In this document: positions 13,530-19,497 of the stretch, one piece after another
Layout of the letters: the number at the start of each line of letters is the position of its first letter
How positions within the stretch are numbered: position 1 is the stretch's first letter
Virus record (IMG/VR): IMGVR_UViG_3300037961_002604
Location: 1-25,387 of that record
From: a virus
Direction: 5' to 3' (one strand)
Length of the DNA stretch: 25,387 nt
Position numbers and translations under genes: made by a program
The notes under the pieces: model-generated
What the model saw: only the letters and a program-made list of their open reading frames with translations
Database searches by the model: none
Told to the model about the DNA's origin: nothing

Positions 13530-13705
13530 AAGACCCACTTTACAACTACGAAACCTGCCACAAGTGTGGCGGACAAGGCATCTTCCTCGGCTCTGACTTC
13601 GACGGCGAATCTTGGCACTACGACTACGAGTGTGAGGACTGCGAAGCCAACTGGAACGTGGAGTTCGAACTCAAGCCTGTTGAACGATACAACGACGTAG
13701 GATGA
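13526..13705 (+). CDS. Zinc-ribbon early protein (59 aa)
   Basis: Two CxxC knuckles, CHKC at residues 11-14 and CEDC at 36-39, are separated by a 21-residue loop (GGQGIFLGSDF…). This is a classic zinc ribbon in a 59-residue protein. Such ribbons bind nucleic acid or protein partners, and small phage ribbons sometimes modify host transcription or translation. Here the target is unknown. The gene is coupled at both ends by ATGA overlaps. Confidence 0.7.
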   Translation: MKDPLYNYETCHKCGGQGIFLGSDFDGESWHYDYECEDCEANWNVEFELKPVERYNDVG

Positions 13706-13854
13706 CACACCGAGTAATCAGCACATCCGACCAATCTCTTGCCGAGTACGTCACTTGGTACGTCGGCACGAAGAGGCAGTGCGAGAGCGTGCTCCCACGA
13801 ATCAGGCAGTGGGCTAACAAGACATCAGACAAATTCATAATCATCAAGGAATGA
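13702..13854 (+). CDS. Small basic early protein (50 aa)
   Basis: A 50-residue basic protein (SLAEYVTWYVGTKRQCESVL, then RQWANKTSDKFIIIKE) with no recognised family. It is coupled to both neighbours by ATGA overlaps, which is the main reason to accept so short a gene. Confidence 0.6.
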   Translation: MTHRVISTSDQSLAEYVTWYVGTKRQCESVLPRIRQWANKTSDKFIIIKE

Positions 13855-14093
13855 ACGACCGAATCCAAGGACTCTGCAACAAAGTTGCCGACATCAAGTA
13901 CGACCTCCAAATTGTACTGGACGAACTCTACTCCATTCAACACGAACTGGAGGAGCAGGAGGAGCAACCCTGCGACTATGCCGCGAACTTCATCCGCACC
14001 ATGAGCCTGTGGCTCGACCGACGGCCTGAAATTGCCAACGACGGCAAGACCATCGAGCAACTCATCAACGAATACAAAATCGCATCAGAATGA
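13851..14093 (+). CDS. Small early coiled-coil protein (80 aa)
   Basis: An 80-residue acidic protein. Residues about 3-38 (RIQGLCNKVADIKYDLQIVL, then LYSIQHELEEQEEQ) form a likely coiled coil. The rest is helical (ANFIRTMSLWLDRRPEI, TIEQLINEYKIASE). No family is recognised. ATGA overlaps occur at both ends. Confidence 0.7.
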   Translation: MNDRIQGLCNKVADIKYDLQIVLDELYSIQHELEEQEEQPCDYAANFIRTMSLWLDRRPEIANDGKTIEQLINEYKIASE

Positions 14094-14284
14094 ACATGTA
14101 CGACAAAGCAATCAAAGCCCTCGAACATGCGGGGTTCAGCCCCGAAAAGGTGGGTACATCAGACGACATCTGCATCTACGTCAACGTGTGGAATGACGCC
14201 ATGTCAGAAGCGCACGAGATGCGTCTGCACGACACCGAGATTGGTTGGTGGGCGGGCATCCACGATACAGAATTGGTTAGTTGA
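14090..14284 (+). CDS. Small early acidic protein (64 aa)
   Basis: A 64-residue acidic protein (YDKAIKALEHAGFSPEKVG, then EIGWWAGIHDTELVS). No family is recognised. It is the last gene of this coupled chain. A strong GC hairpin begins 12 nt after its stop, so the transcript may end or be cut there. Confidence 0.65.
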   Translation: MNMYDKAIKALEHAGFSPEKVGTSDDICIYVNVWNDAMSEAHEMRLHDTEIGWWAGIHDTELVS

Positions 14285-14295
14285 AGTTTGACCAA

Positions 14296-14327
14296 GGGGG
14301 TGCCGTGTGAAACGTCACACCACCCCC
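14296..14327 (+). terminator. Strong GC hairpin after an early gene chain
   Basis: GGGGGTG (14296-14302) pairs with CACCCCC (14321-14327), and GTGTG (14305-14309) pairs with CACAC (14316-14320), around loop AAACGT with a two-base CC bulge. This gives 12 GC-rich pairs right after a stop codon. There is no following U-tract, so it may act as a terminator without one or as a 3' end stabiliser. Confidence 0.45.
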
Positions 14328-14336
14328 ACCCCTTCC

Positions 14337-14385
14337 AAGGGAGCGCAGTCGGTGCGTTCGAGGTGTTCGAGTCCCCTCCTCCCTT
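14337..14385 (+). ncRNA. 49-nt tRNA-like element lacking an anticodon arm
   Basis: The ends AAGGGAG and CTCCCTT are fully complementary over seven pairs, like an acceptor stem. Inside are a D-arm look-alike GCGC-AGTCGGT-GCGT, with the typical A..GG loop, and a T-arm look-alike GAGGTG-TTCGAGT-CCCCTC, with a consensus T loop and one stem mismatch. The first G of the D-like stem is shared with the acceptor, and about 24 nt corresponding to the anticodon and variable arms are absent. It could be a deletion remnant of a tRNA gene or a functional tRNA mimic. The geometry is not canonical. Confidence 0.35.
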
Positions 14386-14391
14386 CTATGT

Positions 14392-14444
14392 GTGAGTGTA
14401 TATACACCTTCTGAGTTTACGAAGAAGGTGATATACACGAACAC
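14392..14444 (+). repeat. Conserved long hairpin element, copy B
   Basis: Same loop and inner stem as copy A at 12456-12504, but the outer stem is extended. GTGTATAT (14396-14403) pairs with ATATACAC (14431-14438), giving 16 bp with one bulged A (14404). The extra GT on one arm is matched by an extra AC on the other. It precedes the 200-residue early gene and its TTCAAACTTCAATTCA leader. Confidence 0.75.
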
Positions 14445-14476
14445 TTCAAAACATTCAAACTTCAATTCAATACACC

Positions 14477-15079
14477 ATGAAAATTTATGCAGTAATCCAC
14501 GGAGTATGCGGCCTGTACGAAGGCTACTCCGACACCACTTGCGAGTTCTTCCCCGACAAGGAGGCCGCTATCAAGCACATCGACCAATGCCTCGAAGCGT
14601 ACCGCGACGACGAGATGTGTGTCAACATCGACCATAGCGGAGACATGATGCACACCTTTGTCACCATGGACCGCGACCCTGACAACTACAAGGCTTGTGT
14701 CCCCGAGGACATGGACCACGACACCTACGTTTCAGAACACATGGACGACGTGAGTGTTGAGGTGTTCCGTCTTGTCGAGGTTGATGCCTCTCGTTACGAA
14801 GGCAGTGGCACCACCGAGCATATGTGGCTGACGTGGGACCAACAAGATGCCTGTGTGGCATGGGACTACTATCCCCTGTGTATGTCACTTGTGGCTCGTG
14901 TCACCTCTGACGTCATGGACAACGTAAACGACGACCACCCAACCCAAGCCCTGCACGACATGGCACAACTCGGTGAGTTCATCTCCTCTGTGTACTACCG
15001 CAACGACGCCTTCATCGACATCGACGACTACACCATGCACGCTTTCCGCATCCCCAAGAAACTCAAGACAGATGAATAA
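14477..15079 (+). CDS. Acidic early protein (200 aa)
   Basis: A 200-residue, strongly acidic protein rich in Asp, Met and His. The N-terminus MKIYAVIHGVCGLYEGYSDT reads as a small beta sheet that could begin an alpha/beta domain. Later segments (SVEVFRLVEVDASRYEG, ALHDMAQLGEFISSVYYRND) are mixed. No family is recognised. The ATG is preceded by a doubled leader motif and hairpin copy B, so it opens a new transcription or processing unit. The acidity could suit a DNA mimic, but nothing specific supports this. Confidence 0.8.
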   Translation: MKIYAVIHGVCGLYEGYSDTTCEFFPDKEAAIKHIDQCLEAYRDDEMCVNIDHSGDMMHTFVTMDRDPDNYKACVPEDMDHDTYVSEHMDDVSVEVFRLVEVDASRYEGSGTTEHMWLTWDQQDACVAWDYYPLCMSLVARVTSDVMDNVNDDHPTQALHDMAQLGEFISSVYYRNDAFIDIDDYTMHAFRIPKKLKTDE

Positions 15080-15242
15080 AACACGACACTTCAAACTGCC
15101 CGACGGAAAAACGTTTCAGATTGTATTTGGACACGAGGGGGTTGTGTATGACCTAATCGGGAAGGACGGAGAGGTAGAGGTTGAGTACGGCTACGACTTC
15201 CTCGATGACTTACTTATTAACGAAGAAGACCAAGACCAATGA
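15072..15242 (+). CDS. Small early acidic protein (56 aa)
   Basis: A 56-residue protein with a beta-rich core (KTFQIVFGHEGVVYDLIGK, EVEVEYGYDFLDDLLI) and an acidic tail. No family is recognised. The ATG overlaps the preceding gene by 8 nt, and its stop overlaps the next start. An upstream ATG in frame lies deep in the previous gene and is rejected. Confidence 0.68.
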   Translation: MNKTRHFKLPDGKTFQIVFGHEGVVYDLIGKDGEVEVEYGYDFLDDLLINEEDQDQ

Positions 15243-15397
15243 CGACGGTAACTAAAATCAAAATCGCAGAAGCCTTCATGGAGAGCATGAAGGACTACAT
15301 GGCACGTCAGGACGACTGGACCTTTGACGCAAACGAGGAGTTGTACAACCTGTACACAGACCTTTCAACCATTTACTACAACGCAATCAACGAATGA
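15239..15397 (+). CDS. Small early helical protein (52 aa)
   Basis: A 52-residue helical protein (IKIAEAFMESMKDYMARQDD, then ELYNLYTDLSTIYYNAINE). No family is recognised. ATGA overlaps at both ends place it firmly in the coupled chain. Confidence 0.62.
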   Translation: MTTVTKIKIAEAFMESMKDYMARQDDWTFDANEELYNLYTDLSTIYYNAINE

Positions 15398-15633
15398 CAT
15401 CACAAGACATCAAAAACTACGTCGAGGTGGACCTCGGTCAATCCCTGCGACACGACCCCGACATGCTGCTCGAAGCGACACAAGAAACCGCCGCCACCTT
15501 CGACCTTGGTGAGTGGAAGGTGTTGCGGTTCATGTTGGCCAACGAACCCGTCATGCACAGCCACAGCTATGGGTTCCATACCCGCTACGGCAGAGCAATC
15601 GCAGACCACTTCTCATTTATCTACAACGGATGA
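15394..15633 (+). CDS. Small early protein (79 aa)
   Basis: A 79-residue protein (MTSQDIKNYVEVDLGQSL, LLEATQETAATFDLGEWKVL, ending in IADHFSFIYNG). No family is recognised. It starts and ends in ATGA overlaps. Confidence 0.68.
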   Translation: MTSQDIKNYVEVDLGQSLRHDPDMLLEATQETAATFDLGEWKVLRFMLANEPVMHSHSYGFHTRYGRAIADHFSFIYNG

Positions 15634-15848
15634 AGAACCACATCTACATGTTCAACTGGAAACAAGGTGGGTGGAACTACGTCCACGCCACGAACGTACG
15701 ATCTGCTCGCAAGCAGGCGAGAGAGCAGTGGAACAACAGCCTGCGGAACTTCGATGGTGAACCTGTACTCACTATCAACGAGGACTCATTCAGACGGATA
15801 ACCTACGCAGAGTTTGAGCGCATCCTTGCAACAGACGGATTTAACTAA
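15630..15848 (+). CDS. Small early protein (72 aa)
   Basis: A 72-residue protein whose start, MKNHIYMFNWKQGGWNYVHA, followed by NVRSARKQAREQWN, gives a beta-beta-alpha look. The C-terminus is TYAEFERILATDGFN. No family is recognised. It overlaps the preceding stop (ATGA) and is followed by a 10-nt AC-rich leader for the next gene. An upstream in-frame ATG inside the previous gene is rejected. Confidence 0.66.
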   Translation: MKNHIYMFNWKQGGWNYVHATNVRSARKQAREQWNNSLRNFDGEPVLTINEDSFRRITYAEFERILATDGFN

Positions 15849-15858
15849 ACAACACAAC

Positions 15859-16350
15859 ATGAATTCAGTACAAGAGAACAAGAACGAACTCGAAGCCGCA
15901 GTGCGGTACTGCGAGTCAGCCATCAGCCGTGCCCAAGCCACCATCGAGTCGATGGAGTTCCGTCAGCAGGCAGCAACAAAGGAGTGGCACGAACGGACAG
16001 GACGTGAAGCCGCACTCGAACGTGAGGTTGCAGAGCTCAAACTCAAGGACGAAGAACGTAACACCAACATGGCCCTGATGACCGACGAGATTGAAGAACT
16101 CAAGAATCGCAACGACTCACTCAGGACTCAACTCGTCGAATGGAGAGACAGGAGCATGTGTTACACCAAGGAGATTGGTGAACTCAAGGTCGAACTTGGC
16201 GAGCGTGAAGACAAGTGGGACGACGCCATGAACGAGAACCGCGAACTGCACAAGAAGATTCAGACGATGGAGCAGACCATGCAGTTGCAGAAGGACCAAA
16301 TCGCCATGTTCCAACGCAAGATGTCACGCATGAACGAGATGGAGAAATGA
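15859..16350 (+). CDS. Long coiled-coil protein (163 aa)
   Basis: Nearly the whole 163-residue chain is a predicted coiled coil, with repeated heptads such as AALEREVAELKLKDEERN, MTDEIEELKNRNDSLRTQL and ELKVELGEREDKWDD. No enzyme motif or membrane segment is seen. The ATG after TTAACTAAACAACACAAC is chosen over an upstream TTG. The stop overlaps the next start (ATGA). It may be a scaffold, bridging or DNA-organising protein, but coiled coils alone do not tell. Confidence 0.78.
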   Translation: MNSVQENKNELEAAVRYCESAISRAQATIESMEFRQQAATKEWHERTGREAALEREVAELKLKDEERNTNMALMTDEIEELKNRNDSLRTQLVEWRDRSMCYTKEIGELKVELGEREDKWDDAMNENRELHKKIQTMEQTMQLQKDQIAMFQRKMSRMNEMEK

Positions 16351-16511
16351 CACAAGAGTACCTCGACAAGAAGTGGGCGGAGATAGAAGAACGCATGAGA
16401 CGCTTCGAAGAAACAGCCTCACCCCAAGACAAGATGATGCTCGACTGCATGGTCCGTGACTGGGAGGCCAAGATGAAACTCAAACTACAAGACGATGAAC
16501 TATATCGATGA
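16347..16511 (+). CDS. Small helical early protein (54 aa)
   Basis: A 54-residue charged helical protein (EYLDKKWAEIEERMRRFEE, DCMVRDWEAKMKLKLQDDELYR). No family is recognised. The start is coupled to the coiled-coil gene by ATGA, and the 3' end overlaps the next gene by 17 nt. It may be a partner of the coiled-coil protein. Confidence 0.6.
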   Translation: MTQEYLDKKWAEIEERMRRFEETASPQDKMMLDCMVRDWEAKMKLKLQDDELYR

Positions 16512-16683
16512 CAACACATACACGTCGGAGCACGTCGCTGAGGCTGTGCTCTCGACGTTCATGAAAGAGTACGACAACTGGGAGAGGAAGATGGAAAGGC
16601 GCAACATTGGGCCTCCCGACTACAAGAACCTCGCAGAGAGAATGTATAACGCATACAAAACAGCCAAGTGCTATGGATTTTGA
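16495..16683 (+). CDS. Small early protein (62 aa)
   Basis: A 62-residue helical protein (SEHVAEAVLSTFMKEYDNWE, RNIGPPDYKNLAERMYNAYKTAKCYGF). No family is recognised. It overlaps both neighbours (17 nt upstream, 11 nt downstream), as expected in this compressed early chain. Confidence 0.65.
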   Translation: MNYIDDNTYTSEHVAEAVLSTFMKEYDNWERKMERRNIGPPDYKNLAERMYNAYKTAKCYGF

Positions 16684-16804
16684 CACATCACCCATTTACG
16701 GCTACTTCCGCAACGGAGGTATCTATGTGACCCCATCCCTTGATATTGCATGGAAACGACACACACACGACGAACCCTTCATCATCCAAGACAATGACGA
16801 ATGA
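16673..16804 (+). CDS. Small early protein (43 aa)
   Basis: A 43-residue protein (MDFDTSPIYGYFRNGGIYVT, then LDIAWKRHTHDEPFIIQDNDE). It may be a single beta hairpin with an acidic tail. No family is recognised. Overlaps of 11 nt at each end and continuity of the chain support it. Its length makes it uncertain. Confidence 0.5.
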   Translation: MDFDTSPIYGYFRNGGIYVTPSLDIAWKRHTHDEPFIIQDNDE

Positions 16805-17147
16805 AGAAGCTATCAAGTTTATCATCCATGAGTATGACATGGATTCCAAGTCCGTGGTCCTGGCCCGCATGTTCGCCATGGAGGACATCATCGAGTTCGA
16901 CGTGCAAGAGTGGGTCAAGATGCCCATCAGCGCAGGACTGGCGGAGTTTGTTACACACTGCCGCCAGGCCAACGAGATGGTTATCCCACACTACACCGAC
17001 AGGCAGTCGTACACGGCTCTTGACGTAGAGGCCGCCCTGCAAGACGTGACACACAAAATCGATCAGGTCATGCTTGCAATGCAGGTATACTGCGACATAC
17101 AAGAAAAAATCAGAGAAAAATTTGCAGAAACCCAAACCCCATCGTAG
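16794..17147 (+). CDS. Early helical protein (117 aa)
   Basis: A 117-residue acidic helical protein (EEAIKFIIHEYDMDSKSVVL, FAMEDIIEFDVQEWVKM, then a C-terminal helix IDQVMLAMQVYCDIQEKIRE). No family is recognised. The ATG at 16794 overlaps the preceding stop and is chosen over an ATG at 16740 inside that gene. Two nucleotides separate its stop from the TTG start of the DnaA-like gene. Confidence 0.75.
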   Translation: MTNEEAIKFIIHEYDMDSKSVVLARMFAMEDIIEFDVQEWVKMPISAGLAEFVTHCRQANEMVIPHYTDRQSYTALDVEAALQDVTHKIDQVMLAMQVYCDIQEKIREKFAETQTPS

Positions 17148-17149
17148 TT

Positions 17150-17542
17150 TTGCAGAACACTAATAATTTAATCGAGCAGTCAGAGGACTGCGTCCGAATG
17201 TTCTACGAGTCAATCGGACAACAACCTGAATACCAAAGCAGGGATTTTGAGCACGCCATGCCCCGTATAGCTATCGGGGTAGCAATCGCAAAACGTGTCG
17301 GCAAAACCATCGCCGCCAAGGTTATGCGAAAGCACAGAACCACCATCCATCATCACGTCATGGAGCACCCAGTCAACATGTCCTCATGGGATGGGTACGC
17401 TCTGTTCTTTGAAACCGCAGAGTACACCGTGAACTCGTACATGGAGAACATATCACATGTCAATCGAATGAAATACCTGGACACAATGATTCAACAATTC
17501 ACCAAAGAGAAAACCAAAATTCAATCCACTATCAATGTCTAA
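17150..17542 (+). CDS. DnaA domain-IV-like DNA-binding protein (130 aa)
   Basis: The first 80 residues follow the C-terminal DNA-binding domain of the replication initiator DnaA. An N-terminal helix (LIEQSEDCVRMFYESIG) comes first, then helix PRIAIGVAIAKRVG (38-51), then an HTH ending in HRTTIHHHV (62-70), which aligns with the DnaA signature DHTTVLHA. There is no AAA+ ATPase domain, so this is a stand-alone DNA-binding module. The start is TTG at 17150. The first in-frame ATG (17198) would remove a conserved-looking helix. It heads the replication cluster and overlaps the annealing gene by 8 nt. Roles could be origin recognition, repression or hijacking host DnaA boxes. Confidence 0.6.
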   Translation: MQNTNNLIEQSEDCVRMFYESIGQQPEYQSRDFEHAMPRIAIGVAIAKRVGKTIAAKVMRKHRTTIHHHVMEHPVNMSSWDGYALFFETAEYTVNSYMENISHVNRMKYLDTMIQQFTKEKTKIQSTINV

Positions 17543-18065
17543 TTACAAGTTCAAGACCACGAACATCCGTGGCAAGAAGTACGTCGAAGTCAACGAGCGT
17601 ATCAAGTACCTCCGCCAGGAGGCAGCCCTGAAGAACTACAGCATCATGACTGAGTTCCCCGCACTCGACAGCGACATGTGTGTGTGCAAATGCACGATCG
17701 CCACAGAACAGGGCAAGATTGTAGCTACAGGTCACGCTCACGAGGAGCGTGGTTCATCCAACATCAACAAGACAAGCTATGTCGAAAACTGCGAAACCTC
17801 AGCCGTCGGACGCGCGTTGGCATTCCTCGGAATCGGAATCGACACGTCTATTGCGTCAGCTAATGAAGTCCAAGATGCTATTGCAAAGCAAGAGCAACCC
17901 GCCTCGACCAAGGCGGACGCCCCTGTGGAGAACATCATGGACAAAGCTGTGAACTACATCAAGTCACAGACCGACAAGCAGAAGGCGTTTGACTCCATCT
18001 ACAGCAAGTACAAGGACCAACTGACCGACAAGCAAGTTGCTGGTCTTAAAAAGTTCGTGCGATGA
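17535..18065 (+). CDS. Single-strand DNA annealing protein, Rad52/ERF-like (176 aa)
   Basis: A likely recombination mediator that pairs complementary single strands. The core carries KTTNIRGKKYVEVNERIKYL near the N-terminus, the strand-rich CKCTIATEQGKIVATGHAHE (51-70) and the diagnostic NKTSYVENCETSAVGRALAF segment followed by LGIGIDTS (78-104). This segment resembles that of Sak/ERF/DUF1071-type phage annealing proteins. The C-terminus (120-176) is a charged linker and a helical bundle. It is followed by a coupled HTH gene and then a RecE-like exonuclease, the usual exonuclease plus annealase pairing. The exact family needs a profile search. Confidence 0.68.
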   Translation: MSNYKFKTTNIRGKKYVEVNERIKYLRQEAALKNYSIMTEFPALDSDMCVCKCTIATEQGKIVATGHAHEERGSSNINKTSYVENCETSAVGRALAFLGIGIDTSIASANEVQDAIAKQEQPASTKADAPVENIMDKAVNYIKSQTDKQKAFDSIYSKYKDQLTDKQVAGLKKFVR

Positions 18066-18289
18066 ACATGTTTATCTTCGGATTCTTAGTCGGTTGTATC
18101 GCCACGCTCGCAGTCTCAGGCATCGTGCTTGAGCTGCGGCAGCGGCAACGCGACACAAACAATCGTTACAAGTATCAGCATCGCATCCCACAGGTTCGAA
18201 GCCTTCGTATGACTGGCTTGTCTGTGCGCGAAATTTCAAAACGCACAGGAATCCCCAAGTCAACCGTTCACAACTACTTGAATGATTAA
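18062..18289 (+). CDS. Membrane-anchored HTH protein (75 aa)
   Basis: Residues about 3-25 (MFIFGFLVGCIATLAVSGIV) form one clear transmembrane helix. A basic linker follows (RQRQRDTNNRYKYQHR). Residues about 45-73 then form a resolvase/Hin-type HTH (LRMTGLSVREISKRTGIPKS, then TVHNYL). The ATG overlaps the annealing protein's stop (ATGA), so the membrane segment is truly encoded and not a wrong start. It lies between annealase and exonuclease and overlaps the latter by 8 nt. It might tether phage DNA, an origin or a transcription site to the inner membrane. No known family is recognised for the fusion. Confidence 0.75.
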   Translation: MNMFIFGFLVGCIATLAVSGIVLELRQRQRDTNNRYKYQHRIPQVRSLRMTGLSVREISKRTGIPKSTVHNYLND

Positions 18290-19070
18290 CATTCCTGACG
18301 CTCTACAAGAGCGATACAACAAACCACACTTGTCGTACTCATCCCTGAAGGTGGCACTCACCGACATGGCCAAGTTCGACCAGTACATGAAGGGCGAGCT
18401 GAAGTTTGAGTCACCTGCACTCACCTTCGGCACCCTCTACGACATGCTTCTCTTTGAGCGTGACAAGGCATTCGACACCTACTCGGTAGTATCGGATGAG
18501 GCTGTGCTCGACAACTGCTCTGACAAGACCCGTTCTTCCAAGCGACCTAAGCTCACGAAGGAGTACAAGGAGATGCAGAAGTACTTGATCGACGTAGCTG
18601 CAGAGCAAGGCAAGACCCTCTGTTCTCCTGCTGACTGGAAGATGGCCAACCAGATGATTGACCGCCTCGAACGTTGTGGGCTTGTTGACAAATACCTGTC
18701 CTCTAAGAAGTACCAAGTTGAGTTCAACGAACAGCTTGGGCCAATCAGAGTGAAGGGGTTCCTTGACTGCCTCGGTGACGGGTTCATCGTAGATAGCAAG
18801 TCCACCAAGGCTGTAGACAAGTTTCGCTACAGCGTCCGTGACTTCTGCTACGACATCCAAGCCTACATCTACTGCAAGGTGTTTGGTGTCAAGAAGTTCT
18901 ACTGGCTAGTCCAAGAGAAGACCTATCCGTATCTACCTGCAGTGGTAGAGTGTTCAGATGAAACCTTGTTCACTGGTGAGATGAAATTCAACGATGCCAT
19001 CGAGCGCATCACAGGGTTCCTCGAAGGTGGCAAACAACCTGACCAAGACTATGTCGAATTCAAAGTTTGA
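18282..19070 (+). CDS. RecE/YqaJ-like PD-(D/E)XK exonuclease (262 aa)
   Basis: A probable 5'-3' double-strand exonuclease that makes single strands for the annealing protein. Features in order: HLSYSSLK (16-23) near the N-terminus; ALTFGTLYDMLLFE (46-59), typical of RecE and PDDEXK_1 nucleases; E149 in VEFNE; GFLD with D162; the D171-S-K173 catalytic pair (FIVDSKST); and the Q-motif DIQAYIY (191-197). So the E…D…DxK…Q set is complete. It overlaps the membrane HTH gene upstream and a micro membrane ORF downstream. The class is firm, while RecE against a Cas4-like branch is less certain. Confidence 0.82.
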   Translation: MINIPDALQERYNKPHLSYSSLKVALTDMAKFDQYMKGELKFESPALTFGTLYDMLLFERDKAFDTYSVVSDEAVLDNCSDKTRSSKRPKLTKEYKEMQKYLIDVAAEQGKTLCSPADWKMANQMIDRLERCGLVDKYLSSKKYQVEFNEQLGPIRVKGFLDCLGDGFIVDSKSTKAVDKFRYSVRDFCYDIQAYIYCKVFGVKKFYWLVQEKTYPYLPAVVECSDETLFTGEMKFNDAIERITGFLEGGKQPDQDYVEFKV

Positions 19071-19170
19071 CGGGCTTATCAAAGCCGCACTCCCAGGAAC
19101 AGTGCTGTTCCTACTCTACACATTTTCAATAACTATTTTTTCTTACATCCTAAATTTTATTACATCATGA
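19051..19170 (+). CDS. Micro membrane protein (39 aa)
   Basis: A 39-residue ORF: a short polar start (MSNSKFDGLIKAALPG), then a hydrophobic span of about 20 residues (TVLFLLYTFSITIFSYILNF). It begins 20 nt inside the exonuclease gene and ends in an ATGA overlap with the SSB-like gene. Without it there would be a 96-nt gap in an otherwise gapless chain. It may be a single-span peptide that keeps replication proteins at the membrane together with the HTH protein, but this is conjecture. Confidence 0.5.
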   Translation: MSNSKFDGLIKAALPGTVLFLLYTFSITIFSYILNFITS

Positions 19171-19475
19171 GCGATCAGAAGTATGATTCCGTTCTCGTCG
19201 GTTGGGCCGACGACCCCAAGTTGAATGACAACGGCGAAGTGCAGTCTTGGACTGTGCGTCTCAAAGACCACGAGTTGAAAGACATGCTCGATCAGTATGT
19301 CACATCTCGTAACGAGCAAGGTCACGGCGGCAACGTCTACGTAACTTTGTTCATGTCCAAGAACGGCAAGGCATGTGCTCGCGTCTTCAATCCTAACAGC
19401 GAAGCTGCCAAGGAGAAGCGTGCGGCTAAGGCAAACAGCAATGCAGAGCAAGAGTCTGCAGACCTGCCCTTCTAA
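19167..19475 (+). CDS. Putative single-stranded DNA-binding protein (102 aa)
   Basis: The protein ends in SADLPF, very like the acidic C-terminal tip (DDDIPF) by which bacterial SSB recruits partners. Before it lies a charged flexible linker (SEAAKEKRAAKANSNAEQE). The N-terminal 75 residues have the strand-rich pattern expected of a small OB-like fold (SVLVGWADDPKLNDNGEVQS, VYVTLFMSKNGKACARVF), but no certain family signature. Position between the exonuclease and primase-helicase fits a phage SSB coating replication and recombination intermediates. The tip could also be used to recruit host SSB-binding proteins. Confidence 0.6.
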   Translation: MSDQKYDSVLVGWADDPKLNDNGEVQSWTVRLKDHELKDMLDQYVTSRNEQGHGGNVYVTLFMSKNGKACARVFNPNSEAAKEKRAAKANSNAEQESADLPF

Positions 19476-19497
19476 AGTGGGAGGGCTGTACGCAGCC

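Noticed and set aside
18411-18860. 149-codon minus-strand ORF opposite the exonuclease
   Set aside because: It is antisense to a gene with complete catalytic motifs. Long antisense frames are expected from its codon bias.
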